DNA from: Planktomarina sp. | GTDB taxonomy: Bacteria; Pseudomonadota; Alphaproteobacteria; Rhodobacterales; Rhodobacteraceae | Direction of reading: 5' to 3' | Assembly (NCBI GenBank): GCA_017856985.1 | Contig: JAFMEA010000019.1 | Coordinates: 1 to 37,566, forward strand | DNA length: 37,566 nucleotides | Shown here: one piece after another, positions 1-8,232 of the stretch | How the letters are laid out: each line of letters opens with the position of its first letter | How positions within the stretch are numbered: the first letter of the stretch is position 1 | Translations under genes and position numbers: made by a program | Notes under the pieces: model-generated | Told to the model about the DNA's origin: nothing | Databases searched by the model: none | Seen by the model: only the letters and a program-made list of their open reading frames with translations

Positions 1-97
1 TTTATTAATCTAGATTTAGAATTACAATTAATTAAAAGTAAAAAAGTTATCAAATATTTTGCCAAAACTTCAAATTTATATTTATTACTATTAATTT

Positions 98-112
98 TGG
101 GAAATTGAGGGA
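98..112 (+). promoter_or_regulatory. Upstream pair of 10-bp-phased GGGA repeats (possible MraZ site)
   Basis: TGGGA at 98-102 and AGGGA at 108-112 are separated by five bases (AATTG), the same 10-bp period as the better pair at 255-269 but on the opposite strand. E. coli MraZ is known to bind TGGGN direct repeats separated by five bases in front of its own gene. The second repeat here deviates in its first base, so this is a weak candidate. Confidence 0.3.
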
Positions 113-147
113 AATACTTATTTATTCTCAATTACACCACATTTAGT

Positions 148-168
148 GTTAATTTGGTAAAAATTAAC
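148..168. repeat. Perfect 8-bp inverted repeat with 5-bp centre
   Basis: GTTAATTT at 148-155 and AAATTAAC at 161-168 are exact reverse complements around GGTAA. The shape resembles an operator for a dimeric repressor, but nothing identifies the protein. In AT-rich DNA an inverted repeat of this size can also arise by chance. Confidence 0.35.
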
Positions 169-254
169 TACATGTATGCAAATAAAAATTTTGAGACCAT
201 AATTTGTTAATATTACAGTAAATATTTTTAATTTTCTTTAAATTAGGTATTGAT

Positions 255-282
255 TCCCATGAATTCCCATGTCACCTATTAT
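255..282 (+). promoter_or_regulatory. Probable dcw promoter overlapped by a two-repeat MraZ-like box
   Basis: Read on the minus strand, TGGGA occurs twice (255-259 and 265-269) with a five-base spacer, the 10-bp-phased TGGGN pattern known for MraZ operators. On the plus strand TATTAT at 277-282 is a good -10 hexamer (5 of 6 to TATAAT). A -35 match is weak; TTGATT at 250-255 is too far away for ideal spacing, so an activator or atypical -35 is possible. The repeats would lie at about -35 to -20 relative to a start near 289, a position suited to repression. Box assignment is inference from pattern; the promoter is a by-eye call. Confidence 0.5.
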
Positions 283-288
283 CTACGG

Positions 289-486
289 ATTTGGTAAAAA
301 AAGATCAAAGCCCCACAAAGAAGGGCAAAGGCGAGCGCAGGTTTCATACAGGCAGCCATTTCCAGAATGAAGAAATCCGGCGCGTTAGCGAGCACACATC
401 TCCCCCCAGGTTGCTCGCCGAGTTGGAGTTCCCGCAAGGGACAAAGTTGGCGGATTGAGCGGTAGCAGCAGTTCAATCCGCCTTTT
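289..486 (+). ncRNA. upsM: UpsM-like leader sRNA upstream of mraZ
   Basis: This gene-free leader runs from a probable start near 289 to an intrinsic terminator, giving an RNA of about 200 nt. In Rhodobacter sphaeroides the long mraZ 5' leader yields a similar-sized sRNA, UpsM, by premature termination; position, length and terminator placement agree with that. Structure seen here: GGCGAGC at 330-336 can pair with GCTCGCC at 413-419, and TCCC/GGGA at 430-441 closes a GCAA tetraloop. Composition switches from AT-rich to GC-rich at about 300, consistent with a structured RNA. I assign homology by position and architecture, not by recalled sequence, and the 5' end is an estimate. Confidence 0.6.
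449..486 (+). terminator. Intrinsic terminator between the leader sRNA and mraZ
   Basis: GGCGGATTGA (449-458) pairs perfectly with TCAATCCGCC (473-482). A G-T and a C-G pair extend the stem to 12 bp with a ten-base loop, and TTTTCATTT follows. It lies about 45 bases before the mraZ start, so mraZ and the genes behind it can only be transcribed from upstream by read-through. Confidence 0.75.
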
Positions 487-530
487 CATTTAAGGGGTTT
501 ATCCCCACAAAGATAGTGAGGCAGGCCCAG

Positions 531-1031
531 GTGGCACGCAGATTTAGAGGCGAGAGTCACCACAAGGTGGACGCTAAGGGCAGGGTGTCAATACCAGCCT
601 CGTTTCGCCGCGTTATAGAGCAGGGTGACCCAAATTTCATTGAAGGCTTGAACCCAGAATTGGTCATTGTTTACGGAGATCACCGCCGTAACTATCTTGA
701 ATGCTATACTATTAAAGCAATTGATGAAGTTGACATAAAAATTAATGCTTTACCGCGCGGATCGATGGAGCGTCAAATGTTGCAACGCCTTTTTAATGGG
801 CAATCCTTTCCGACAGTTGTTGACGAAACGGGGCGGCTAGTATTGCCCTCCAAGTTAAGAAAAAAAATAAATCTAGAGGCTGAGGCATTCTTTATCGCTG
901 CTGGTGATACGTTTCAGATCTGGAAAACTGAAACATATCAAACTGAAGAGTTATCCAAAACTGAAGCTTGGCTTGATGGATTGCCTGAGAATTTTGATCC
1001 GTTAGTCTATCTGGAAAATTCCGCTCAATGA
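531..1031 (+). CDS. mraZ: Transcriptional regulator MraZ
   Basis: MraZ is a DNA-binding regulator of the dcw cluster, the first gene of which it usually is. The 166-residue product has two AbrB-like half domains, each with the family DxxxR signature: DAKGR near the N-terminus and DETGR in the second half. A GTG at 516 would add five residues, but I chose GTG 531: GAGG at 518-521 is well spaced for it, and the product then begins VARRFRGE as in Rhodobacterales homologues. The stop overlaps the rsmH start (ATGA at 1028-1031), implying translational coupling. Upstream lie a terminated leader and TGGGA repeats that could serve autoregulation. Confidence 0.95.
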   Translation: MARRFRGESHHKVDAKGRVSIPASFRRVIEQGDPNFIEGLNPELVIVYGDHRRNYLECYTIKAIDEVDIKINALPRGSMERQMLQRLFNGQSFPTVVDETGRLVLPSKLRKKINLEAEAFFIAAGDTFQIWKTETYQTEELSKTEAWLDGLPENFDPLVYLENSAQ

Positions 1032-2026
1032 CCGTTGAGGTGGCGCCATCAACCTCGAATGCCTCACATATCCCAGTATTGATCTCCCAATTAATTTCTG
1101 CCGCGGCTCCGATAACAGGTACTTGGATTGATGGAACATTTGGTGCTGGTGGATATACAAAATACCTTTTGAACGCTGGCGCAGATAAAGTAATCGGCAT
1201 TGACCGTGACCCAAGTGTCTTTGATATGGCACCTGACTGGCTGTCAAAAAATAGTGATCGCCTGCAACTTGTACAAGATACTTTTTCAAATTTAGATCAG
1301 ACAATAGATCGAGCTGACGGCGTGGTGTTAGATATTGGTGTGTCCTCTATGCAAATTGACCAAGCTGAGCGTGGGTTTTCGTTTCAAAAGGACGGTCCCC
1401 TCGATATGCGCATGAGTGGAACTGGAGGTACTGCAGCTGATTTAATCAACTCTGCAAGTGAGGAACAAATAGCGGACATTCTATTTCATTTTGGAGAAGA
1501 ACGGGCCAGCCGTCGAATTGCAAAAATGGTTGTAGCCCGACGTGATGAAAGGCCGTTTGAAAGAACTTTAGATCTAGTTAGTGTGATTCAAAAATGCTTG
1601 CCTCGGTCAAAGCCGGGTCAGACACATCCTGCCACAAGAAGTTTTCAAGCTTTAAGAATTGCAGTGAATAGTGAATATAATCAATTGGTTGAGGGATTAT
1701 TTGCTGCAGAACGGGTTTTGAGCGCAGGAGGAGTTTTAGCTGTTGTAACTTTCCACTCTATAGAAGACCGTATTGTTAAACGATTTTTTCAGTCTCGTAG
1801 TGGTAGCAAAGCTGGAAGCCGCTACGCTCCCTTAGTGGAAAATGTACAGGCGCAATTTACCCTGCAAAGCCGAAAGCCAATTAGGGCATCTGCAGGCGAA
1901 ATATCTCTAAACCCACGATCTCGGTCAGCCAAATTAAGAATTGGCTGGCGCACATCTGCTGACCCAACACCAATTGATGTAAAAGCTCTTGGCGTACCTG
2001 AACTACCAAACCGGATTAACTCATGA
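1028..2026 (+). CDS. rsmH: 16S rRNA (cytosine(1402)-N(4))-methyltransferase RsmH
   Basis: RsmH (MraW) methylates N4 of C1402 in the decoding centre of 16S rRNA using S-adenosylmethionine. The 332-residue length is typical. The SAM-binding loop GTFGAGGYT and the acidic GIDRDP segment are near the N-terminus. The conserved [10 protein letters not shown] and RGFSF segments follow, then the late [13 protein letters not shown] block. The gene overlaps mraZ by four bases and ftsL by four bases (ATGA in both cases), the usual second place in dcw clusters. Nothing in it departs from the family. Confidence 0.97.
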   Translation: MTVEVAPSTSNASHIPVLISQLISAAAPITGTWIDGTFGAGGYTKYLLNAGADKVIGIDRDPSVFDMAPDWLSKNSDRLQLVQDTFSNLDQTIDRADGVVLDIGVSSMQIDQAERGFSFQKDGPLDMRMSGTGGTAADLINSASEEQIADILFHFGEERASRRIAKMVVARRDERPFERTLDLVSVIQKCLPRSKPGQTHPATRSFQALRIAVNSEYNQLVEGLFAAERVLSAGGVLAVVTFHSIEDRIVKRFFQSRSGSKAGSRYAPLVENVQAQFTLQSRKPIRASAGEISLNPRSRSAKLRIGWRTSADPTPIDVKALGVPELPNRINS

Positions 2027-2367
2027 AAAACTTACTTTTAGGATTTTTGATTATTGGAGTCATGGGATTAGCTCTTTGGACTTACTCAGAAAATTATGTT
2101 ACAAAGCAATCTTTAGATGAGATAGTTCAACTCAATAAAAACATTGCGAAGGCACGATCAAGGTTGAGGGTGCTTAATGCAGAATGGGCATATTTAAATC
2201 GACCAGAAAGATTATCAAAATTGGTCAATGCTAATTTTGATGAACTTAAGCTGCTTGAATTAACATCAAAACATTTTGCTGGTCTAGAACAGATTCCGTT
2301 TCGCAGTCCAGGAATAGAGCCTATGGTTGATGAAGCGGAGTTTAACAATACGATTGATGTCCCATGA
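2023..2367 (+). CDS. ftsL: Cell division protein FtsL
   Basis: A 114-residue bitopic protein with a single N-terminal membrane segment (about residues 4-20), followed by a predicted coiled-coil stretch and the Rhodobacterales-like [13 protein letters not shown] motif. FtsL works with FtsB and FtsQ to activate the FtsWI septal synthase. FtsL is poorly conserved in sequence; the call rests on the size, topology, the AEWAYLNRP motif and the position between rsmH and ftsI. It overlaps both neighbours by four bases (ATGA), so the three are probably translationally coupled. Confidence 0.9.
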   Translation: MKNLLLGFLIIGVMGLALWTYSENYVTKQSLDEIVQLNKNIAKARSRLRVLNAEWAYLNRPERLSKLVNANFDELKLLELTSKHFAGLEQIPFRSPGIEPMVDEAEFNNTIDVP

Positions 2368-4148
2368 TACGCAAGCCACTGCGCCCACTCGCTCAAATTT
2401 TTTCTGCCAGGTCTTCGGGTGAAAATCCTGATTTGATAGAGCTCGCCAACCTCAGGGAGCGGGCACAAATTCAACATGGGCTGATTTTGCGCAAAACACA
2501 GCGCCGCTTGATTATGATTGGTGGCATTTTCATAATAAGTTTTGGTGTCATTGGTCTGAGAATGACTGCACTTGCTATGACCGACCCTGCTGAACCAAAG
2601 GCTCAGAGCATGAACAATGATATCTCTGTCATTCGTGCCGACATAGTTGATAGAAACAATCGGATCCTCGCAACTAATATAGAGACCCACTCGCTTTACG
2701 CGCATCCAAAGCAACTTGCTAACCCTTCCGCAACAGCTCTTCGCCTTTCTGAGATTTTTCCAGGTATTGATGCTTTAGAGTTAGAGGCTAGGTTCTCTGG
2801 CAAACAGAGTTTTTTATGGCTTCGAGGGGCAATTAGTCCTGAGGAAAAACAAGCAGTGCACGATATTGGCGACCCTGGCCTTCTGTTTGGTCCACGGGAA
2901 ATGCGACTTTACCCAAACGGAAAGCTAGCTGGTCACATTTTGGGTGGCACCACCTTTGGTAAACAAGGGGTCCACTCAGCAGAAATAATTGGAGTCGCTG
3001 GGGTTGAAAAAGAATTTGACGAATTGCTTCGTGACCCCAAATCAAGTGGCCTTCCATTAAAACTTTCATTAGACCTTACCATCCAGTCGGCACTTGAAAA
3101 AGTACTTCGTGGTGGAATGAAATTGATGAATGCAAAAGCCGCATCGGCGGTATTAATGGAAGTACACACTGGTGAAATTTATGCTATGTCAAGCTTGCCC
3201 GATTTTGATCCAAATAATCGCCCAATTGGTTTAACTAAGGGTGACCAAAGTGATGATCCATTATTTAATCGAGCGGTTCAGGGTCTCTATGAACAGGGAT
3301 CAGTATTTAAAACATTCACCGTAGCTCAGGCGATGGAGCTTGGGCTTGTGGAAGCGGATACGATGGTTGACACAAAACGCTTTAGGTGGGGTAAGTCCGT
3401 AATTAAGGACTACAGAGATTATGGACCAGAGCTGACGGTTGAAAAGGTTTTGGTAAAATCTTCAAATGTAGGAACTGCGCGCCTATCTCAAATGATAGGT
3501 GCTGATAATCAAAAAGCATTCTTAGCCAGCCTTGGACTTTTGGCTTCCACGCCAATAGAGCTTATTGAAGGATCCACGGCAAAACCACAATTCCCTTCTA
3601 ATTGGTCTGAGATATACACTATTACCATTTCATATGGGCATGGCATTTCGGGCTCGCCCCTTCACCTAGCTGCAGCCTATTCGGCAATGGTAAATGGTGG
3701 AACTTTCATATCGCCCACTTTAGTAAAAAAATCTGTCTCGGAAATTGGTCCCCGCGTTATCTCCAAAAAAGTGTCTGCGCGCCTCCGTTCTATGCTTAGG
3801 GATGTAGTAAATACGCCTGAAGGCACAGCAAATTTGGGTGAAGTTGTTGGTTACTCTGTTGGAGGAAAAACTGGAACGGCGGAGAAGACTAGTAAAGCCG
3901 GTGGCTATGATGCGGAAAGGGTTTTGGCGACGTTCGCTAGCTTTTTTCCAAGTGAAGATCCAAAATACGTTTTGATTATTACCTTAGACGAACCAGAAGA
4001 TCGTATGGGGAAGGAGCCTCGACGCACAGCTGGTTACACAGCTGTTCCCGTAGCTGCAGAGGTTATCCGTCGGGTCGCTCCACTACTAGGCCTCACTCCA
4101 AAAGCAAGAGGAATGTTAAACGAAAATTTAGCATTAACCAACGAATGA
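2364..4148 (+). CDS. ftsI: Peptidoglycan D,D-transpeptidase FtsI (PBP3)
   Basis: FtsI cross-links septal peptidoglycan as partner of the glycosyltransferase FtsW. The 594-residue protein has a cytoplasmic tail, one membrane segment at about residues 48-70, a pedestal domain, and a class B transpeptidase domain. All three catalytic motifs are present: SVFK at 313-316 with nucleophile Ser313, SSN at 366-368, and KTGT at 502-505. The gene overlaps ftsL by four bases, and murE begins 20 bases downstream. Length and motif order are normal. Confidence 0.97.
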   Translation: MIRKPLRPLAQIFSARSSGENPDLIELANLRERAQIQHGLILRKTQRRLIMIGGIFIISFGVIGLRMTALAMTDPAEPKAQSMNNDISVIRADIVDRNNRILATNIETHSLYAHPKQLANPSATALRLSEIFPGIDALELEARFSGKQSFLWLRGAISPEEKQAVHDIGDPGLLFGPREMRLYPNGKLAGHILGGTTFGKQGVHSAEIIGVAGVEKEFDELLRDPKSSGLPLKLSLDLTIQSALEKVLRGGMKLMNAKAASAVLMEVHTGEIYAMSSLPDFDPNNRPIGLTKGDQSDDPLFNRAVQGLYEQGSVFKTFTVAQAMELGLVEADTMVDTKRFRWGKSVIKDYRDYGPELTVEKVLVKSSNVGTARLSQMIGADNQKAFLASLGLLASTPIELIEGSTAKPQFPSNWSEIYTITISYGHGISGSPLHLAAAYSAMVNGGTFISPTLVKKSVSEIGPRVISKKVSARLRSMLRDVVNTPEGTANLGEVVGYSVGGKTGTAEKTSKAGGYDAERVLATFASFFPSEDPKYVLIITLDEPEDRMGKEPRRTAGYTAVPVAAEVIRRVAPLLGLTPKARGMLNENLALTNE

Positions 4149-4168
4149 GATTAAAATGAAGTTGACGC

Positions 4169-5647
4169 ATGGCGCCTCCAGGTAAAACACTTTCTGATTT
4201 GGGTTTGCTGACTTCGCAAATTCCACCAAACTTAATTTATGGTTTGGCTGTTGATAGCCGTGAAGTTAGAAAAGGTTATCTTTTCGTAGCTTTACCTGGT
4301 TCTCAAACCCATGGCGCTAAATTTGCAAATTTGGCTTTTAGTAATGGTGCAATTGCAATTCTGACTGACCCTGAAGGATCAATGATCGCGGCTGAAGAAA
4401 TTAAAAAGTTTAATATTGAGGTTTGTATACTAGATGATCCGCGTGGTGCTTTGGCGCACGCCTCAGCCTTGTTTTACGGTTCCCAGCCCGAAGTAGTTGT
4501 TGCAGTCACTGGTACTAATGGGAAAACTTCAGTAGCCTCATTCTGTCAGCAAATCTGGGCAAATATTGGAATGAGTGCCATAAGTCTGGGGACTACTGGT
4601 ATAGAAGGGTCTTGGAGCGCATCACTGAGCCATACAACGCCTGACCCAATAGTTTTGCATAGAGTTTTGGCACAGGCAAAAAGAGCTGGGGTGACCCATG
4701 TCGCAATGGAAGCGTCAAGCCATGGTTTAGATCAAAAACGCCTTGATGGCGTGACAATTCAGGTCGCAGGCTTTACAAATTTCTCTCAAGATCACCTCGA
4801 TTATCATCAAACATTCGAAAAATATTTTGCTGCGAAAGCTGGCTTGTTCGACCGAGTTTTAGGTTTAAACGGAACCGCCGTAATCAACTTAGATGATCCT
4901 AAAGGTACTGAATTAAAACAACTCTGCGTAGCCTATGGCCATAAAGTTATTTCTGTGGGTCATGTGAATGCTGATTTACAAATACAGGGACAAAAGTTTG
5001 ACGGAATGGGCCAAGAAATCTTATTTAGTTGGCAGGGCAAAACCCAGCAGGTTAGGGTGCCTCTGGTTGGAGGCTTTCAAGGTGAAAACCTTATGCTTGC
5101 TTCTGCTATGGTGCTTGCAACAGGCGTTGCATCTGAAAATGTATTTGCTGCTTTAAACGCTATGCGCCCGGTTCGTGGTCGGATGGAATTAGCGGCTACT
5201 CGTTCAAATGGCGCAAGTATCTTTGTAGATTATGCTCACACACCTGACGCATTGGCGACCGCTTTGAAGTCTCTACGGCGGCACGCAATGGGTCGGCTAG
5301 TTGTTGTGTTTGGGGCGGGTGGTGATCGCGATCATTCAAAGCGAAAATTAATGGGGCAAGTGGCGTCTGAGTTTGCTGATTATACTTTTTTGACGGATGA
5401 CAACCCGCGTAATGAAGAACCATCCGAAATACGTGCGATGGTTTTGGCTGGGGCGCCCAATTCCATAGAGGTGGCAGATAGGGCAGAAGCAATTTTGCGT
5501 GCTGTAGATTTCCTACAAGCTGGTGATACGCTGCTTATAGCAGGAAAAGGGCATGAAAGTGGTCAAATTGTGGGTAGCGATATCCTACCTTTTGATGATG
5601 TAGAGCAAGCCAGCATAGCGGTTGCCGCTCTTGAGGGGGCATACTAA
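4169..5647 (+). CDS. murE: UDP-MurNAc-L-Ala-D-Glu:meso-diaminopimelate ligase MurE
   Basis: MurE adds the third amino acid of the stem peptide to UDP-MurNAc-dipeptide at the cost of ATP, in the cytoplasm. The 492-residue protein has the Mur-ligase P-loop TGTNGKTS at 114-121. The DNPR motif at 411-414 is the marker of meso-diaminopimelate (rather than lysine) specificity. The start is fixed by an in-frame stop at 4163-4165, two codons upstream of ATG 4169; its ribosome site is weak. The stop codon overlaps the murF ATG by one base (TAATG), suggesting coupled translation. Confidence 0.96.
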   Translation: MAPPGKTLSDLGLLTSQIPPNLIYGLAVDSREVRKGYLFVALPGSQTHGAKFANLAFSNGAIAILTDPEGSMIAAEEIKKFNIEVCILDDPRGALAHASALFYGSQPEVVVAVTGTNGKTSVASFCQQIWANIGMSAISLGTTGIEGSWSASLSHTTPDPIVLHRVLAQAKRAGVTHVAMEASSHGLDQKRLDGVTIQVAGFTNFSQDHLDYHQTFEKYFAAKAGLFDRVLGLNGTAVINLDDPKGTELKQLCVAYGHKVISVGHVNADLQIQGQKFDGMGQEILFSWQGKTQQVRVPLVGGFQGENLMLASAMVLATGVASENVFAALNAMRPVRGRMELAATRSNGASIFVDYAHTPDALATALKSLRRHAMGRLVVVFGAGGDRDHSKRKLMGQVASEFADYTFLTDDNPRNEEPSEIRAMVLAGAPNSIEVADRAEAILRAVDFLQAGDTLLIAGKGHESGQIVGSDILPFDDVEQASIAVAALEGAY

Positions 5648-7062
5648 TGCCATTGTGGACTTCATCTGAGGCAATCAAAGCTACTAGTGGGTCTTGTTCT
5701 GTGGTGTGGAAGGCAGAAGGTATCTCAATTGATACTAGGACGATTATGCCTGGGGATCTTTTTATAGCTCTGACAGACCGACGCGATGGACATGAATTCG
5801 TGGCACACGCTTTGGCAAAGGGTGCTGCCGCAGCATTAGTTTCGCACGTACCCACAAATGTAGATAAAAATGCACCGCTGTTGATTGTAAAAGACGTTAT
5901 GGAGGGCTTGAATGCATTGGGTAGGGCCGCTCGATCGCGGACTAATGCCAGAATAGTCGCAGTAACGGGCTCTGTGGGTAAAACTTCTACTAAGGAAATG
6001 CTTAAAACTGTTTTGGCGTTTCAAGGGCGTACTCATGCCTCTATCGCCAGCTATAATAATCACTGGGGTGTACCATTGAGCCTGGCGAGTATGCCTTATG
6101 ATACCGAATTTGGAATTTTTGAGATTGGCATGAACCATCCTGGTGAAATAGGGCCGCTTAGTCAAATTGTTCAGCCACACGTTGGAATGATTACCAGCAT
6201 TGCCCCAGCTCATATGGAAGCATTTAATGGAATTGATGAAATCGCTGCAGAGAAAGCCGAGATTTTTGCTGGTTTAGATTCTTTTGGTGTGGCCATCCTA
6301 CCGGCAGACGTAGATACAATTGATATTTTGGTTGAAAGAGCATTGAGAAAAAAAGCCACCATTGTTGGTTTTGGAACAAAAGCAGACGCATATAGATTGA
6401 TAGCCTTGGAAGCTCATAAAGATGTGACCGTAATTCAGGCACAATTTCGTGGAGCTCCAGCTGTTTTGAAATTGAATGCGATAGGTCGTCATTTTGCTAT
6501 GAACGCCTTGGGAGTACTTGCAGCAGTTGAGGCTTTAGCTGGTGACCCGGGCCGTGCCGCAGTAGATCTATTTAGATGGAAACCATCGGCGGGTAGAGGT
6601 CGCCGAGAACTGATCTCACTTGACCCTGACAAAAGCTTTCAGGAATTTGAGTTGATTGATGATGCCTATAATGCAAATCCTGCATCAATGGTTGCCGCTT
6701 TTGAATCGTTAGCGTCTATGCAGCCAGCTGTGGTCGGAACTGCAGGCCGTAAATCACGTAAAATTGCAATTCTAGGGGACATGCTCGAATTGGGCGTTAA
6801 CGAACTTACGTATCATAGCTCCTTAGCTAAAAATTTACATTTATGTAGTTTAGATGTTGTGCATTGCGTTGGGACACGGATGCGGTCGTGTTACGACGTT
6901 TTGCCAGTAGAAATACGAGGTGACTGGGTGGAAACGGCAGAAGAATTTAAAAGTAAATTACAAACAATGATTATGCCAGGTGATATGGTTTTGGTGAAAG
7001 GATCCTTAGGGAGTAACGTTTCAACAATTGTTGACCCGATCCGTAAATTAGGGCAACGCTGA
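5647..7062 (+). CDS. murF: UDP-MurNAc-tripeptide:D-Ala-D-Ala ligase MurF
   Basis: MurF adds the D-Ala-D-Ala dipeptide to UDP-MurNAc-tripeptide, giving the pentapeptide precursor. The 471-residue protein shows the P-loop TGSVGKTS around residues 107-114, the [10 protein letters not shown] segment of the central domain, and the [11 protein letters not shown] block characteristic of MurF. The ATG overlaps the murE stop by one base. mraY begins 25 bases downstream with an AAAGGAC ribosome site. The product Ddl supplies its dipeptide substrate and is encoded further along the same cluster. Confidence 0.96.
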   Translation: MPLWTSSEAIKATSGSCSVVWKAEGISIDTRTIMPGDLFIALTDRRDGHEFVAHALAKGAAAALVSHVPTNVDKNAPLLIVKDVMEGLNALGRAARSRTNARIVAVTGSVGKTSTKEMLKTVLAFQGRTHASIASYNNHWGVPLSLASMPYDTEFGIFEIGMNHPGEIGPLSQIVQPHVGMITSIAPAHMEAFNGIDEIAAEKAEIFAGLDSFGVAILPADVDTIDILVERALRKKATIVGFGTKADAYRLIALEAHKDVTVIQAQFRGAPAVLKLNAIGRHFAMNALGVLAAVEALAGDPGRAAVDLFRWKPSAGRGRRELISLDPDKSFQEFELIDDAYNANPASMVAAFESLASMQPAVVGTAGRKSRKIAILGDMLELGVNELTYHSSLAKNLHLCSLDVVHCVGTRMRSCYDVLPVEIRGDWVETAEEFKSKLQTMIMPGDMVLVKGSLGSNVSTIVDPIRKLGQR

Positions 7063-7087
7063 CATCTTTGGATGTGAAAGGACAAAA

Positions 7088-8170
7088 ATGCTTTATTGGT
7101 TAACACTTCTTTCAGATGGTGGTGATTTTTTTAATCTTTTCCGTTATATAACCTTTCGAGCAGGCGGTGCATTTCTTACTTCTCTGATTTTTGGGTTCGC
7201 ATTTGGTAGGCCATTAATCAATTTACTGAAGCGCCGACAGAGCCACGGTCAACCCATCCGTGAGGATGGGCCAGAAAGTCATTTTTCTAAAGTAGGTACT
7301 CCGACAATGGGTGGTGCACTTATTTTAGGAGCGTTACTGGTTTCCACCCTTCTTTGGGCCCGACTAGACAATATGTACATATGGGTTGTGCTTTTCGTAA
7401 CAGTAGGCTTTGGTGCGATTGGTTTTGCGGATGATTACTCAAAGGTTAGCAAGCAGAATGTTGCGGGTATTTCGGGAAGAATCCGTCTAGGACTGGGATT
7501 TTTGATTGCACTAGTGGCTGCGCTCGCTGCAGCAAAGTTACATCCGGAAGGCCTAAGCGAGCAAGTGGCAATGCCAATCTTAAAAAATACCTTAGTACCT
7601 TTTGGGTTACTTTTTTTTCCATTTGCGATGATTGTTATTGTTGGAACCGCGAATGCGGTAAATTTGACAGATGGACTGGACGGCTTGGCCATCATGCCTG
7701 TTATGATTGCTGCCGCAGCCCTGGGTGTTTTGGCTTATGCCGTTGGAAGAGTCGATTTCACCCAATACCTTGATGTACATTATGTTCCAGGAACTGGAGA
7801 GTTATTTGTGTTTTGTATGGCGCTTATTGGGGGTGGACTGGGATTTTTATGGTACAATGCCCCCCCAGCCGCAATTTTTATGGGAGACACTGGAAGTCTT
7901 GCTTTAGGTGGAGCCTTGGGCGCAATTGCAGTTCTAACGAAACATGAGATTGTCTGGTTAATCATTGGTGGCGTATTCGTAGCTGAAGCTTTAAGCGTAA
8001 TCATTCAAGTTTTTTGGTTCAAGCGTACGGGCAAGCGTGTTTTTTTAATGGCACCAATTCATCACCATTTTGAGAAGAAAGGCTATCCTGAAAGTCAGAT
8101 TGTCATAAGGTTTTGGATCGTCGCCCTGGTATTAGCGATGATCGGCTTAGCGACTCTTAAGGTTAGATAA
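7088..8170 (+). CDS. mraY: Phospho-N-acetylmuramoyl-pentapeptide transferase MraY
   Basis: MraY transfers phospho-MurNAc-pentapeptide to undecaprenyl phosphate, making lipid I at the inner membrane. The 360-residue protein is strongly hydrophobic with about ten membrane segments. The acidic pair Asp115-Asp116 (in GFADDYSK) matches E. coli numbering, and [10 protein letters not shown] and the [12 protein letters not shown] loop are both intact. It is preceded by a good AAAGGAC ribosome site. A hairpin with T-tract follows 17 bases after the stop, which may partly end transcription here. Confidence 0.97.
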   Translation: MLYWLTLLSDGGDFFNLFRYITFRAGGAFLTSLIFGFAFGRPLINLLKRRQSHGQPIREDGPESHFSKVGTPTMGGALILGALLVSTLLWARLDNMYIWVVLFVTVGFGAIGFADDYSKVSKQNVAGISGRIRLGLGFLIALVAALAAAKLHPEGLSEQVAMPILKNTLVPFGLLFFPFAMIVIVGTANAVNLTDGLDGLAIMPVMIAAAALGVLAYAVGRVDFTQYLDVHYVPGTGELFVFCMALIGGGLGFLWYNAPPAAIFMGDTGSLALGGALGAIAVLTKHEIVWLIIGGVFVAEALSVIIQVFWFKRTGKRVFLMAPIHHHFEKKGYPESQIVIRFWIVALVLAMIGLATLKVR

Positions 8171-8186
8171 ATCGAATTTTATCATC

Positions 8187-8219
8187 AGGTCCACATTCTT
8201 TGTTGGGGCCTATTTTTTT
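8187..8219 (+). terminator. Possible intrinsic terminator or attenuator between mraY and murD
   Basis: AGGTCC at 8187-8192 pairs with GGGCCT at 8206-8211 (one G-T pair; loop of 13 bases), followed by TATTTTTTT at 8211-8219. The stem is short and the loop long, so termination is likely partial at most. The murD ribosome site GGAG (8220-8223) directly follows the T-tract. Confidence 0.4.
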
Positions 8220-8232
8220 GGAGTAATTAGTC

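Larger units (their letters stand above)
1..250. other. AT-rich gene-free segment upstream of the dcw promoter
   Basis: No reading frame of useful length and no recognisable RNA gene is visible in this very A+T-rich stretch. Two small structures stand out and are listed separately: a pair of GGGA repeats at 98-112 and a perfect 8-bp inverted repeat at 148-168. The segment is probably the 3' side of an intergenic region whose left-hand gene lies outside the window. Confidence 0.6.

Noticed and set aside
280-530. RNase P RNA, tmRNA or 6S RNA in the GC-rich leader
   Set aside because: None of the conserved core words of these RNAs was found. Length and terminator position fit a mraZ leader sRNA better.
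2127-2714. 195-codon minus-strand frame opposite ftsL/ftsI
   Set aside because: It is antisense to two well-identified genes, has no family resemblance and no ribosome site; it is a shadow of the real coding strand.
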